From: Brienomyrus brachyistius
Lineage: Eukaryota; Chordata; Actinopteri; Osteoglossiformes; Mormyridae
DNA: 64,000 nucleotides
Assembly (NCBI RefSeq): GCF_023856365.1
Contig: NC_064537.1
Location: 8,382,324 to 8,446,323, forward strand
Direction: 5' to 3'
In this document: piece by piece, positions 33,004 to 43,352 of the stretch
Layout of the letters: each line of letters begins with the position of its first letter
How positions within the stretch are numbered: position 1 is the stretch's first letter
Position numbers and translations under genes: made by a program
The notes under the pieces: model-generated
What the model was told of the DNA's origin: nothing
What the model saw: only the letters and a program-made list of their open reading frames with translations
Databases searched by the model: none

Positions 33004-33158
33004 AACAATGCACCCTATGATGTCTTGTCTCATTACCTTTAGCTTTCCGAAGGCTGTTTAGCTAATTAACACAGGGTATAAAGAACTGATTTAACTTCAA
33101 TATGCAGCAGTAGGGTAAAATTCATTCAGTTGGTCGAATGCTTCATTAGTCATATGCA

Positions 33159-33269
33159 TGTCAGAAGTGGGATTCCAACCCACGCCTCCCTTCAGAGACC
33201 AGAAAGCTCCATCAGTTGGAAGACGGTGTACCTTGAGTCTGGCGCCTTAGACCGCTCGGCCATTCTGAC
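33159..33269 (-). tRNA. trnal-caa: tRNA-Leu(CAA), B-box C56G
   Basis: Anticodon CAA; B box GGTTGGAATCC. Confidence 0.68.
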
Positions 33270-33423
33270 AACAACGCACCATATGATGTCTTGTCTCATT
33301 ACCTTTTGCTTTCCCAAAGCTGTTTCCCTAATTAACACAGGGTATAAAGTAATGATTTAAGTTTAACCTGCAGCACTAGGGCAAAACCATTCAGTCGATT
33401 GAACGCTTCATCAGTCATATGCA

Positions 33424-33534
33424 TGTCAGAAGTGGGATTCGAACCCACGCCTCTTTTCAGAAACCAGAATGCTCCATCAGTTGGAAGACAGTGTATCTTG
33501 AGTCTGGCGCCTTAGACCGCTCGGCCATTCTGAC
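33424..33534 (-). tRNA. trnal-caa: tRNA-Leu(CAA)
   Basis: Anticodon CAA; B box intact, unlike relatives at 24930 and 37406. Confidence 0.88.
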
Positions 33535-33688
33535 AACAATGCACCATATGATGTCTTGTCTCATTACCTTTAGCTTTCCCAAAGCTGTTTCCCTAATTAA
33601 CACAGGGTATAAAGTAATGATTTAACTTTAATGTGCAGCCCTAGGGCAAAACCATTCAGTCGATTGAACGCTTCATCAGTCATATGCA

Positions 33689-33799
33689 TGTCAGAAGTGG
33701 GATTCAAACCCACGCCTCTTTTCAGAGACCAGAATGCTCCATCAGTTGGAAGACAGTGTATCTTGAGTCTGGCGCCTTAGACCGCTCGGCCATTCTGAT
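33689..33799 (-). tRNA. trnal-caa: tRNA-Leu(CAA), probably defective
   Basis: Anticodon CAA; B box C56T and A1-C72 mismatch. Confidence 0.58.
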
Positions 33800-33953
33800 A
33801 ACAGTGCACTGCATGATGTCTTGTCTCATTACCTTTAGCTTTCCGAAGGCTGTTTAGCTAATAAACACAGGGTATAAAGTAATGATTTAACGTTAACCTG
33901 CAGCACTAGGGCAAAACCATTCAGTCGATTGAACGCTTCATCAGTCATATGCA

Positions 33954-34064
33954 TGTCAGAAGTGGGATTCGAACCCACGCCTCTTTTCAGAGACCAGAAT
34001 GCTCCATCAGTTGGAAGACAGTGTATCTTGAGTCTGGCGCCTTAGACCGCTCGGCCATTCTGAC
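33954..34064 (-). tRNA. trnal-caa: tRNA-Leu(CAA)
   Basis: Anticodon CAA; no lesion noticed. Confidence 0.9.
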
Positions 34065-34219
34065 AACAGTGCACTGCATGATGTCTTGTCTCATTACCTT
34101 TAACTTTCCGAAGGCTGGTTAGCTAATTAATACAGGGTATAAAGTACTGATTTAACTTTAATGTGCAGTACTAGGGCAAAATTCATTCAGTTGGTCAAAT
34201 GCTTCATTAGTCATATGCA

Positions 34220-34330
34220 TGTCAGAAGTGGGATTCGAACCCACGCCTCTTTTCAGAGACCAGAATGCTCCATCAGTTGGAAGATGGTGTACCTTAAGTC
34301 TGGCGCCTTAGACCGCTCGGCCATTCTGAC
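34220..34330 (-). tRNA. trnal-uaa: tRNA-Leu(TAA)
   Basis: Anticodon TAA; no lesion noticed. Confidence 0.9.
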
Positions 34331-34485
34331 AACAATGCACCATATGATGTCTTGTCTCATTACCTTTAGCTTTCCGAAGGCTGTGTAGCTAATTAACACA
34401 GGGTATAAAGAACTGATTTAACTTCAATATGCAGCAGTAGGGTAAAATTCATTCAGTTGGTCGAATGCTTCATTAGTCATATGCA

Positions 34486-34596
34486 TGTCAGAAGTGGGAT
34501 TCGAACCCACGCCTCCCTTCAGAGACCAGAAAGCTCCGTCAGTTGGAAGACGATGTAGCTTGAGTCTGGCGCCTTAGACCGCTCGGCCATTTTGAC
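34486..34596 (-). tRNA. trnal-caa: tRNA-Leu(CAA)
   Basis: Anticodon CAA; A5-C68 mismatch. Confidence 0.7.
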
Positions 34597-34750
34597 AACA
34601 ATGCACCATATGATGTCTTGTCTCATTACCTTTAGCTTTCCCAAAGCTGTTTCCCTAATTAACACAGGGTATAAAGTAATGATTTAAGTTTAACCTGCAG
34701 CACTAGGGCAAAACCATTCAGTCGATTGAACGCTTCATCAGTCATATGCA

Positions 34751-34861
34751 TGTCAGAAGTGGGATTCGAACCCACGCCTCTTTTCAGAGACCAGAATGCT
34801 CCATCAGTTGGAAGACAGTGTATCTTGAGTCTGGCGCCTTAGACCGCTCGGCCATTCTGAC
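34751..34861 (-). tRNA. trnal-caa: tRNA-Leu(CAA)
   Basis: Anticodon CAA; no lesion noticed. Confidence 0.9.
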
Positions 34862-35016
34862 AAAAGTACACCGCATGATGTCTTGTCTCATTACCTTTAG
34901 CTTTCCGAAGGCTGTTTAGCTAATTAACACAGGGTATAAAGTACTGATTTAACTTTAATGTGCAGCAGTAGGGCAAAATTCATTTAGTTGGTCAAATGCT
35001 TCATTAGTCATTTGCA

Positions 35017-35127
35017 TGTCAGAAGTGGGATTCGAACCCACGCCTCCCTTCAGAGACCAGAAAGCTCCATCAGTTGGAAGACAGTGTATTTTGAGTCTGG
35101 CGCCTTAGACCGCTCGGCCATTCTGAC
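35017..35127 (-). tRNA. trnal-caa: tRNA-Leu(CAA)
   Basis: Anticodon CAA, A37. Confidence 0.88.
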
Positions 35128-35281
35128 AACAATGCACCATATGATGTCTTGTCTCATTACCTTTAGCTTTCCCAAAGCTGTTTCCCTAATTAACACAGGG
35201 TATAAAGTAATGATTTAAGGTTAACCTGCAGCACTAGGGCAAAACCATTCAGTCGATTGAACGCTTCATCAGTCATATGCA

Positions 35282-35392
35282 TGTCAGAAGTGGGATTCGA
35301 ACCCACGCCTCTTTTCAGAGACCAGAATGCTCCATCAGTTGGAAGACAGTGTATCTTGAGTCTGGCGCCTTAGACCGCTCGGCCATTCTGAC
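35282..35392 (-). tRNA. trnal-caa: tRNA-Leu(CAA)
   Basis: Anticodon CAA; no lesion noticed. Confidence 0.9.
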
Positions 35393-35546
35393 AAAAGTAC
35401 ACCGCATGATGTCTTGTCTCATTACCTTTAGCTTTCCGAAGGCTGTTTAGCTAATTAACACAGGGTATAAAGTACTGATTTAACTTTAATGTGCAGCACT
35501 AGGGCAAAACCATTCAGTCGATTGAACGCTTCATCAGTCATATGCA

Positions 35547-35657
35547 TGTCAGAAGTGGGATTCGAACCCACGCCTCTTTTCAGAGACCAGAATGCTCCAT
35601 CAGTTGGAAGACAGTGTATCTTGAGTCTGGCGCCTTAGACCGCTCGGCCATTCTGAC
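35547..35657 (-). tRNA. trnal-caa: tRNA-Leu(CAA)
   Basis: Anticodon CAA; no lesion noticed. Confidence 0.9.
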
Positions 35658-35812
35658 AACAATGCACCATATGATGTCTTGTCTCATTACCTTTAGCTTT
35701 CCGAAGGCTGTTTAGCTAATTAACACAGGGTATAAAGAACTGATTTAACTTCAATATGCAGCAGTAGGGTAAAATTCATTCAGTTGGTCGAATGCTTCAT
35801 TAGTCATATGCA

Positions 35813-35923
35813 TGTCAGAAGTGGGATTCGAACCCACGCCTCCCTTCAGAGCCCAGAAAGCTCCATCAGTTGGAAGACGGTGTACCTTGAGTCTGGCGCC
35901 TTGGACCGCTCGGCCATTCTGAC
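35813..35923 (-). tRNA. trnal-caa: tRNA-Leu(CAA)
   Basis: Anticodon CAA; D loop GGTCCAAGG. Confidence 0.85.
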
Positions 35924-36077
35924 AACAATGCACCATATGATGTCTTGTCTCATTACCTTTAGCTTTCCCAAAGCTGTTTCCCTAATTAACACAGGGTATA
36001 AAGTAATGATTTAACTTTAACCTGCAGCACTAGGGCAAAACCATTCAGTCGATTGAACGCTTCATCAGTCATATGCA

Positions 36078-36188
36078 TGTCAGAAGTGGGATTCGAACCC
36101 ACGCCTCTTTTCAGAGACCAGAATGCTCCATCAGTTGGAAGACAGTGTATCTTGAGTCTGGCGCCTTAGACCGCTCGGCCATTCTGAC
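36078..36188 (-). tRNA. trnal-caa: tRNA-Leu(CAA)
   Basis: Anticodon CAA; no lesion noticed. Confidence 0.9.
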
Positions 36189-36343
36189 AACAGTGCACCG
36201 CATGATGTCTTGTCTCATTACCTTTAGCTTTCCGAAGGCTGGTTAGCTAATTAATACAGGGTATAAAGTACTGATTTAACTTTAATGTGCAGCACTAGGG
36301 CAAAATTCATTCAGTTGGTCAAATGCTTCATTAGTCATATGCA

Positions 36344-36454
36344 TGTCAGAAGTGGGATTCGAACCCACGCCTCTTTTCAGAGACCAGAATGCTCCATCAG
36401 TTGGAAGATGGTGTACCTTAAGTCTGGCGCCTTAGACCGCTCGGCCATTCTGAC
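36344..36454 (-). tRNA. trnal-uaa: tRNA-Leu(TAA)
   Basis: Anticodon TAA; no lesion noticed. Confidence 0.9.
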
Positions 36455-36609
36455 AACAATGCACCATATGATGTCTTGTCTCATTACCTTTAGCTTTCCG
36501 AAGGCTGTGTAGCTAATTAACACAGGGTATAAAGAACTGATTTAACTTCAATATGCAGCAGTAGGGTAAAATTCATTCACTTGGTCGAATGCGTCATTAG
36601 TCATATGCA

Positions 36610-36720
36610 TGTCAGAAGTGGGATTCGAACCCACGCCTCCCTTCAGAGACCAGAAAGCTCCGTCAGTTGGAAGACGATGTAGCTTGAGTCTGGCGCCTTA
36701 GACCGCTCGGCCATTCTGAC
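36610..36720 (-). tRNA. trnal-caa: tRNA-Leu(CAA)
   Basis: Anticodon CAA; CTAC intron start. Confidence 0.9.
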
Positions 36721-36874
36721 AACAATGCACCATATGATGTCTTGTCTCATTACCTTTAGCTTTCCCAAAGCTGTTTCCCTAATTAACACAGGGTATAAAG
36801 TAATGATTTAAGTTTAACCTGCAGCACTAGGGCAAAACCATTCAGTCGATTGAACGCTTCATCAGTCATATGCA

Positions 36875-36985
36875 TGTCAGAAGTGGGATTCGAACCCACG
36901 CCTCTTTTCAGAGACCAGAATGCTCCATCAGTTGGAAGACAGTGTATCTTGAGTCTGGCGCCTTAGACCGCTCGGCCATTCTGAC
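36875..36985 (-). tRNA. trnal-caa: tRNA-Leu(CAA)
   Basis: Anticodon CAA; no lesion noticed. Confidence 0.9.
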
Positions 36986-37140
36986 AACAATGCACCATAT
37001 GATGTCTTGTCTCATTACCTTTAGCTTTCCGAAGGCTGTTTAGCTAATTAACACAGGGTATAAAGAACTGATTTAACTTCAATATGCAGCAGTAGGGTAA
37101 AATTCATTCAGTTGGTCGAATGCTTCATTAGTCATATGCA

Positions 37141-37251
37141 TGTCAGAAGTGGGATTCCAACCCACGCCTCCGTTCAGAGACCAGAAAGCTCCATCAGTTG
37201 GAAGACGGTGTACCTTGAGTCTGGCGCCTTAGACCGCTCGGCCATTCTGAC
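37141..37251 (-). tRNA. trnal-caa: tRNA-Leu(CAA), B-box C56G
   Basis: Anticodon CAA; B box GGTTGGAATCC, variable-arm ctccgttc. Confidence 0.66.
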
Positions 37252-37405
37252 AACAATGCACCATATGATGTCTTGTCTCATTACCTTTAGCTTTCCCAAA
37301 GCTGTTTCCCTAATTAACACAGGGTATAAAGTAATGATTTAAGTTTAACCTGCAGCACTAGGGCAAAACCATTCAGTCGATTGAACGCTTCATCAGTCAT
37401 ATGCA

Positions 37406-37516
37406 TGTCAGAAGTGGGATTCAAACCCACGCCTCTTTTCAGAAACCAGAATGCTCCATCAGTTGGAAGACAGTGTATCTTGAGCCTGGCGCCTTAGACC
37501 GCTCGGCCATTCTGAC
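37406..37516 (-). tRNA. trnal-caa: tRNA-Leu(CAA), B-box C56T
   Basis: Anticodon CAA; C56T and anticodon stem CCAGG (G31-U39 wobble). Confidence 0.65.
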
Positions 37517-37670
37517 AACAATGCACCATATGATGTCTTGTCTCATTACCTTTAGCTTTCCCAAAGCTGTTTCCCTAATTAACACAGGGTATAAAGTAAT
37601 GATTTAACTTTAATGTGCAGCCCTAGGGCAAAACCATTCAGTCGATTGAACGCTTCATCAGTCATATGCA

Positions 37671-37781
37671 TGTCAGAAGTGGGATTCAAACCCACGCCTC
37701 TTTTCAGAGACCAGAATGCTCCATCAGTTGGAAGACAGTGTATCTTGAGTCTGGCGCCTTAGACCGCTCGGCCATTCTGAT
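37671..37781 (-). tRNA. trnal-caa: tRNA-Leu(CAA), probably defective
   Basis: Anticodon CAA; C56T and A1-C72 mismatch. Confidence 0.58.
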
Positions 37782-37935
37782 AACAGTGCACTGCATGATG
37801 TCTTGTCTCATTACCTTTAGCTTTCCGAAGGCTGTTTAGCTAATCAACACAGGGTATAAAGTAATGATTTAACGTTAACCTGCAGCACTAGGGCAAAACC
37901 ATTCAGTCGATTGAACGCTTCATCAGTCATATGCA

Positions 37936-38046
37936 TGTCAGAAGTGGGATTCGAACCCACGCCTCTTTTCAGAGACCAGAATGCTCCATCAGTTGGAAGA
38001 CAGTGTATCTTGAGTCTGGCGCCTTAGACCGCTCGGCCATTCTGAC
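37936..38046 (-). tRNA. trnal-caa: tRNA-Leu(CAA)
   Basis: Anticodon CAA; no lesion noticed. Confidence 0.9.
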
Positions 38047-38201
38047 AACAGTGCACCGCATGATGTCTTGTCTCATTACCTTTAGTTTTCCGAAGGCTGT
38101 TTAGCTAAATAACACAGGGTATAAAGTACTGATTTAACTTTAATGTGCAGGACTAGGGCAAAATTCATTCAGTTGGTCAAATGCTTGATTAGTCATATGC
38201 C

Positions 38202-38312
38202 TGTCAGAAGTGGGATTCGAACCCACGCCTCTTTTCAGAGACCAGAATGCTCCATCAGTTGGAAGATGGTGCACCTTAAGTCTGGCGCCTTATACCGCTC
38301 GGCCATTCTGAC
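38202..38312 (-). tRNA. trnal-uaa: tRNA-Leu(TAA)
   Basis: Anticodon TAA; D loop GGTATAAGG. Confidence 0.87.
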
Positions 38313-38467
38313 AGCAAAGCACCATATGATGTCTTGTCTCATTACCTTTAGCTTTCCGAAGGCTGTTTAGCTAATTAACACAGGGTATAAAGAACTGATT
38401 TAACTTCAATATGCAGCAGTAGGGTAAAATTCATTCAGTTGGTCGAATGCTTCATTAGTCATATGTA

Positions 38468-38578
38468 TGTCAGAAGTGGGATTCGAACCCACGCCTCCCT
38501 TCAGAGACCAGAAAGCTCCATCAGTTGGAAGACGGTGTACCTTGTGTCTGGCGCCTTAGACCGCTCGGCCATTCTGAC
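38468..38578 (-). tRNA. trnal-caa: tRNA-Leu(CAA), T33A
   Basis: Anticodon CAA, but the near-universal T33 is A (+ strand base 38545), so the U-turn is lost. Confidence 0.65.
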
Positions 38579-38732
38579 AACAATGCACCATATGATGTCT
38601 TGTCTCATTACCTTTAGCTTTCCCAAAGCTGTTTCCCTAATTAACACAGGGTATAAAGTAATGATTTAAGTTTAACCTGCAGCACTAGGGCAAAACCATT
38701 CAGTCGATTGAACACTTCATCAGTCATATGCA

Positions 38733-38843
38733 TGTCAGAAGTGGGATTCGAACCCACGCCTCTTTTCAGAGACCAGAATGCTCCATCAGTTGGAAGACAG
38801 TGTATCTTGAGTCTGGCGCCTTAGACCGCTCGGCCATTCTGAC
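38733..38843 (-). tRNA. trnal-caa: tRNA-Leu(CAA)
   Basis: Anticodon CAA; no lesion noticed. Confidence 0.9.
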
Positions 38844-38998
38844 AACAGTGCACCGAATGATGTCTTGTCTCATTACCTTTAGCTTTCCGAAGGCTGGTTA
38901 GCTAATTAATACAGGGTATAAAGTACTGATTTAACTTTAATGTGCAGCACTAGGGCAAAATTCATTCAGTCGGTCAAATGCTTCATTAGTCATATGCA

Positions 38999-39109
38999 TG
39001 TCAGAAGTGGGATTCGAACCCACGCCTCTTTTCAGAGACCAGAATGCTCCATCAGTTGGAAGATGGTGTACCTTAAGTCTGGCGCCTTAGACCGCTCGGC
39101 CATTCTGAC
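38999..39109 (-). tRNA. trnal-uaa: tRNA-Leu(TAA)
   Basis: Anticodon TAA; no lesion noticed. Confidence 0.9.
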
Positions 39110-39264
39110 AACAATGCACCATATGATGTCTTGTCTCATTACCTTTAGCTTTCCGAAGGCTGTTTAGCTAATTAACACAGGGTATAAAGAACTGATTTAA
39201 CTTCAATATGCAGCAGTAGGGTAAAATTCATTCAGTTGGTCGAATGCTTCATTAGTCATATGCA

Positions 39265-39375
39265 TGTCAGAAGTGGGATTCCAACCCACGCCTCCCTTCA
39301 GAGACCAGAAAGCTCCATCAGTTGGAAGACAGTGTATCTTGAGTCTGGCGCCTTAGACCGCTCGGCCATTCTGAC
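39265..39375 (-). tRNA. trnal-caa: tRNA-Leu(CAA), B-box C56G
   Basis: Anticodon CAA; B box GGTTGGAATCC. Confidence 0.68.
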
Positions 39376-39529
39376 AACAATGCACCATATGATGTCTTGT
39401 CTCATTACCTTTAGCTTTCCCAAAGCTGTTTCCCTAATTAACACAGGGTATAAAGTAATGATTTAACTTTAATGTGCAGCCCTAGGGCAAAACCATTCAG
39501 TCGATTGAACGCTTCATCAGTCATATGCA

Positions 39530-39640
39530 TGTCAGAAGTGGGATTCAAACCCACGCCTCTTTTCAGAGACCAGAATGCTCCATTAGTTGGAAGACAGTGT
39601 ATCTTGAGTCTGGCGCCTTAGACCGCTCGGCCATTCTGAT
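39530..39640 (-). tRNA. trnal-caa: tRNA-Leu(CAA), probably defective
   Basis: Anticodon CAA; C56T and A1-C72 mismatch. Confidence 0.58.
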
Positions 39641-39794
39641 AACAGTGCACTGCATGATGTCTTGTCTCATTACCTTTAGCTTTCCGAAGGCTGTTTAGCT
39701 AATCAACACAGGGTATAAAGTAATGATTTAACGTTAACCTGCAGCACTAGGGCAAAACCATTCAGTCGATTGAACGCTTCATCAGTCATATGCA

Positions 39795-39905
39795 TGTCAG
39801 AAGTGGGATTCGAACCCACGCCTCTTTTCAGAGACCAGAATGCTCCATCAGTTGGAAGAGAGTGTATCTTGAGTCTGGCGCCTTAGACCGCTCGGCCATT
39901 CTGAC
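39795..39905 (-). tRNA. trnal-caa: tRNA-Leu(CAA)
   Basis: Anticodon CAA; intron change gaagagagtg. Confidence 0.88.
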
Positions 39906-40060
39906 AACAGTGCACCGCATGATGTCTTGTCTCATTACCTTTAGCTTTCCGAAGGCTGTTTAGCTAAATAACACAGGGTATAAAGTACTGATTTAACTTT
40001 AATGTGCAGGACTAGGGCAAAATTCATTCAGTTGGTCAAATGCTTGATTAGTCATATGCC

Positions 40061-40171
40061 TGTCAGAAGTGGGATTCGAACCCACGCCTCTTTTCAGAGA
40101 CCAGAATGCTCCATCAGTTGGAAGATGGTGTACCTTAAGTCCGGCGCCTTATACCGCTCGGCCATTCTGAC
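40061..40171 (-). tRNA. trnal-uaa: tRNA-Leu(TAA)
   Basis: Anticodon TAA; anticodon stem CCGGA (G29-U41 wobble), D loop GGTATAAGG. Confidence 0.82.
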
Positions 40172-40326
40172 AACAAAGCACCATATGATGTCTTGTCTCA
40201 TTACCTTTAGCTTTCCGAAGGCTGTTTAGCTAATTAACACAGGGTATAAAGAACTGATTTAACTTCAATATGCAGCAGTAGGGTAAAATTCATTCAGTTG
40301 GTCGAATGCTTCATTAGTCATATGTA

Positions 40327-40437
40327 TGTCAGAAGTGGGATTCGAACCCACGCCTCCCTTCAGAGACCAGAAAGCTCCATCAGTTGGAAGACGGTGTACC
40401 TTGAGTCTGGCGCCTTAGACCGCTCGGCCATTCTGAC
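40327..40437 (-). tRNA. trnal-caa: tRNA-Leu(CAA)
   Basis: Anticodon CAA; T33 restored relative to the partner at 38468. Confidence 0.9.
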
Positions 40438-40591
40438 AACAATGCACCATATGATGTCTTGTCTCATTACCTTTAGCTTTCCCAAAGCTGTTTCCCTAAT
40501 TAACAAAGGGTATAAAGTAATGATTTAACTTTAACCTGCAGCACTAGGGCAAAACCATTCAGTCGATTGAACGCTTCATCAGTCATATGCA

Positions 40592-40702
40592 TGTCAGAAG
40601 TGGGATTCGAACCCACGCCTCTTTTCAGAGACCAGAATGCCCCATTAGTTGGAAGACAGTACATCTTGAGTCTGGCGCCTTAGACCGCTCGGCCATTCTG
40701 AC
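40592..40702 (-). tRNA. trnal-caa: tRNA-Leu(CAA)
   Basis: Anticodon CAA; intron changes only. Confidence 0.88.
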
Positions 40703-40853
40703 AACAGTGCACCGCATGATGTCTTGTCTCATTACCTTTAGCTTTCCGAAGGCTGTTTAATTAACACAGGGTATAAAGTACTGATTTAGCTTCAATGTGC
40801 AGCACTAGGGCAAAATTCATTTAGTTGGTCAAATGTTTCATTAGTCATATGCA

Positions 40854-40962
40854 TGTCAGAAGTGGGATTCGAACACGCCTCTTTTAAGAGACCAGAATGC
40901 TCCATCAGTTGGAAGACAGTGTATCTTGAGTCTGGCGCCTTAGACCGCTCGGCCATTCTGAC
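40854..40962 (-). pseudogene. Damaged tRNA-Leu(CAA), 2-nt deletion in T stem
   Basis: Only 109 nt long. Two C bases are missing on the + strand (gattcgaacacgcc), which removes two bases from the 5' side of the T stem, and the variable arm is also altered. The preceding spacer lacks 4 bases. Stable T-arm folding is unlikely. Confidence 0.75.
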
Positions 40963-41117
40963 AACAGTGCACTGCATGATGTCTTGTCTCATTACCATTA
41001 GCTTTCTGAAGGCTGTTTAGCTAATTAATACAGGGTATAAAGTACTGATTTAACTTCAATATGCAGCAGTAGGGTAAAATTCATTCAGTTGGTCGAATGC
41101 TTCATTAGTCATATGCA

Positions 41118-41228
41118 TGTCAGAAGTGGGATTCGAACCCACGCCTCCCTTCAGAGACCAGAAAGCTCCATCAGTTGGAAGACGGTGTACCTTGAGTCTG
41201 GCGCCTTAGACCGCTCGGCCATTCTGAC
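41118..41228 (-). tRNA. trnal-caa: tRNA-Leu(CAA)
   Basis: Anticodon CAA; no lesion noticed. Confidence 0.9.
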
Positions 41229-41382
41229 AACAATGCACCATATGATGTCTTGTCTCATTACCTTTAGCTTTCCCAAAGCTGTTCCCCTAATTAACACAGG
41301 GTATAAAGTAATGATTTAAGTTTAACCTGCAGCACTAGGGCAAAACCATTCAGTCGATTGAACGCTTCATCAGTCATATGCA

Positions 41383-41493
41383 TGTCAGAAGTGGGATTCG
41401 AACCCACGCCTCTTTTCAGAGACCAGAATGCTCCATCAGTTGGAAGACAGTGTTTCTTGAGTCTGGCGCCTTAGACCGCTCGGCCATTCTGAC
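41383..41493 (-). tRNA. trnal-caa: tRNA-Leu(CAA)
   Basis: Anticodon CAA; intron change gtgtttc. Confidence 0.89.
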
Positions 41494-41648
41494 AACAGTG
41501 CACCGCATGATGTCTTGTCTCATTACCTTTAGCTTTCCGAAGGCTGGTTAGCTAATTAATACAGGGTATAAAGTACTGATTTAACTTTAATGTGCAGCAC
41601 TAGGGCAAAATTCATTCAGTCGGTCAAATGCTTCATTAGTCATATGCA

Positions 41649-41759
41649 TGTCAGAAGTGGGATTCGAACCCACGCCTCTTTTCAGAGACCAGAATGCTCC
41701 ATCAGTTGGAAGATGGTGTACCTTAAGTCTGGCGCCTTAGACCGCTCGGCCATTCTGAC
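41649..41759 (-). tRNA. trnal-uaa: tRNA-Leu(TAA)
   Basis: Anticodon TAA; no lesion noticed. Confidence 0.9.
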
Positions 41760-41913
41760 AACAATGCACCATATGATGTCTTGTCTCATTACCTTTAGCT
41801 TTCCGAAGGCTGTGTAGCTAATTAACACAGGGTATAAAGTAATGATTTAAGTTTAAACTGCAGCACTAGGGCAAAACCATTCTGTCGATTGAACGCTTCA
41901 TCAGTCATATGCA

Positions 41914-42024
41914 TGTCAGAAGTGGGATTCGAACCCACGCCTCTTTTCAGAGACCAGAATGCTCCATCAGTTGGAAGACAGTGTATCTTGAGTCTGGCGC
42001 CTTAGACCGCTCGGCCATTCTGAC
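41914..42024 (-). tRNA. trnal-caa: tRNA-Leu(CAA)
   Basis: Anticodon CAA; no lesion noticed. Confidence 0.9.
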
Positions 42025-42178
42025 AACAATCCACCGTATGATGTCTTGACTCATTACCTTTAGCTTTCCCAAAGCTGTTTCCCTAATTAACACAGGGTAT
42101 AAAGTAATGATTTAACTTTAATGTGCAGCACTAGGGCAAAACCATTCAGTCGATTGAACGCTTCATCAGTCATATGCA

Positions 42179-42289
42179 TGTCAGAAGTGGGATTCGAACC
42201 CACGCCTCTTTTCAGAGACCAGAATGCTCCATCAGTTGGAAGACAGTGTATCTTGAGTCTGGCGCCTTAGACCGCTCGGCCATTCTCAC
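42179..42289 (-). tRNA. trnal-caa: tRNA-Leu(CAA)
   Basis: Anticodon CAA; C3G gives a G3-G70 acceptor mismatch. Confidence 0.68.
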
Positions 42290-42444
42290 AACAGTGCACT
42301 GCTTGATGTCTTGTCTCATTACCTTTAGCTTTCCGAAGGCTGTTTAGCTAATTAACACAGGGTATAAAGAACTGATTTAACTTCAATATGCAGCAGTAGG
42401 GTAAAAGTCATTCAGTTGGTCGAATGCTTCATTAGTCATATGTA

Positions 42445-42555
42445 TGTCAGAAGTGGGATTCGAACCCACGCCTCCCTTCAGAGACCAGAAAGCTCCATCA
42501 GTTGGAAGACGGTGTACCTTGAGTCTGGCGACTTAGACCGCTCGGCCATTCTGAC
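42445..42555 (-). tRNA. trnal-caa: tRNA-Leu(CAA)
   Basis: Anticodon CAA; D-stem 3' side changed (ggcgactt). Confidence 0.72.
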
Positions 42556-42710
42556 AACAATGCACCATATGATGTCTTGTCTCATTACCTTTAGCTTTCC
42601 GAAGGCTGTTTAGCTAATTAACACAGGGTATAAAGAACTGATTTAACTTCAATATGCAGCAGTAGGGTAAAATTCATTCAGTTGGTCGAATGCTTCATTA
42701 GTCATATGTA

Positions 42711-42821
42711 TGTCAGAAGTGGGATTCGAACCCACGCCTCCCTTCAGAGACCAGAAAGCTCCATCAGTTGGAAGACGGTGTACCTTGAGTCTGGCGACTT
42801 AGACCGCTCGGCCATTCTGAC
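42711..42821 (-). tRNA. trnal-caa: tRNA-Leu(CAA)
   Basis: Anticodon CAA; same D-stem change, single-unit duplicate of 42445. Confidence 0.72.
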
Positions 42822-42975
42822 AACAATGCACCATATGTTGTCTTGTCTCATTACCTTTAGCTTTCCCAAAGCTGTTTCCCTAATTAACACAGGGTATAAA
42901 GTAATGATTTAACTTTAACCTGCAGCACTAGGGCAAAACCATTCAGTCGATTGAACACTTCATCAGTCATATGCA

Positions 42976-43086
42976 TGTCAGAAGTGGGATTCGAACCCAC
43001 GCTTCTTTTCAGAGACCAGAATGCTCCATCAGTTGGAAGACAGTGCATCTTGAGTCTGGCGCCTTAGACAGCTCGGCCATTCTGAC
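42976..43086 (-). tRNA. trnal-caa: tRNA-Leu(CAA)
   Basis: Anticodon CAA; D-loop GG altered to TG (agacagctcgg). Confidence 0.7.
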
Positions 43087-43241
43087 AACAGTGCACCGCA
43101 TGAAGTCTTGTCTCATTACCTTTAGCTTTCCGAAGGCTGTTTAACTAATTAACACAGGGTATAAAGTACTGATTTAACTTCAATGTGCAGCACTAGGGCA
43201 AAATTCATTTAGTTGGTCAAATGCTTCATTAGTCATATGCA

Positions 43242-43352
43242 TTTCAGAGGTGGGATTCGAACCCACGCCTCTTTTCAGAAACCAGAATGCTCCATTAGTT
43301 GGAAGACAGTGTATCTTGAGTCTGGCGCCTTAGACCGCTCGGCCATTCTGAC
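43242..43352 (-). tRNA. trnal-caa: tRNA-Leu(CAA), acceptor weakened
   Basis: Anticodon CAA; C72A and T66C leave mismatches at both ends of the acceptor stem. Confidence 0.6.

Larger units (their letters stand above)
35017..36800. repeat. Higher-order block E, copy 2
   Basis: Second copy of 27,319-29,100. Genes at 36344 to 37141 also match 30239 to 31036 at offset 6,105, so the region is a mosaic of two sources. Confidence 0.8.
37671..39529. repeat. Higher-order block F, copy 1 (7 units)
   Basis: Genes at 37671, 37936, 38202 and 38468 recur at offset 1,859 (39530, 39795, 40061, 40327). Shared marks are the atgcctgtcag flank and the D-loop cttatacc. Confidence 0.8.
39530..41100. repeat. Higher-order block F, copy 2
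   Basis: Second copy of the 37,671-39,529 block. It degrades after 40,592, where a gene with a 2-base deletion follows. Confidence 0.75.
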
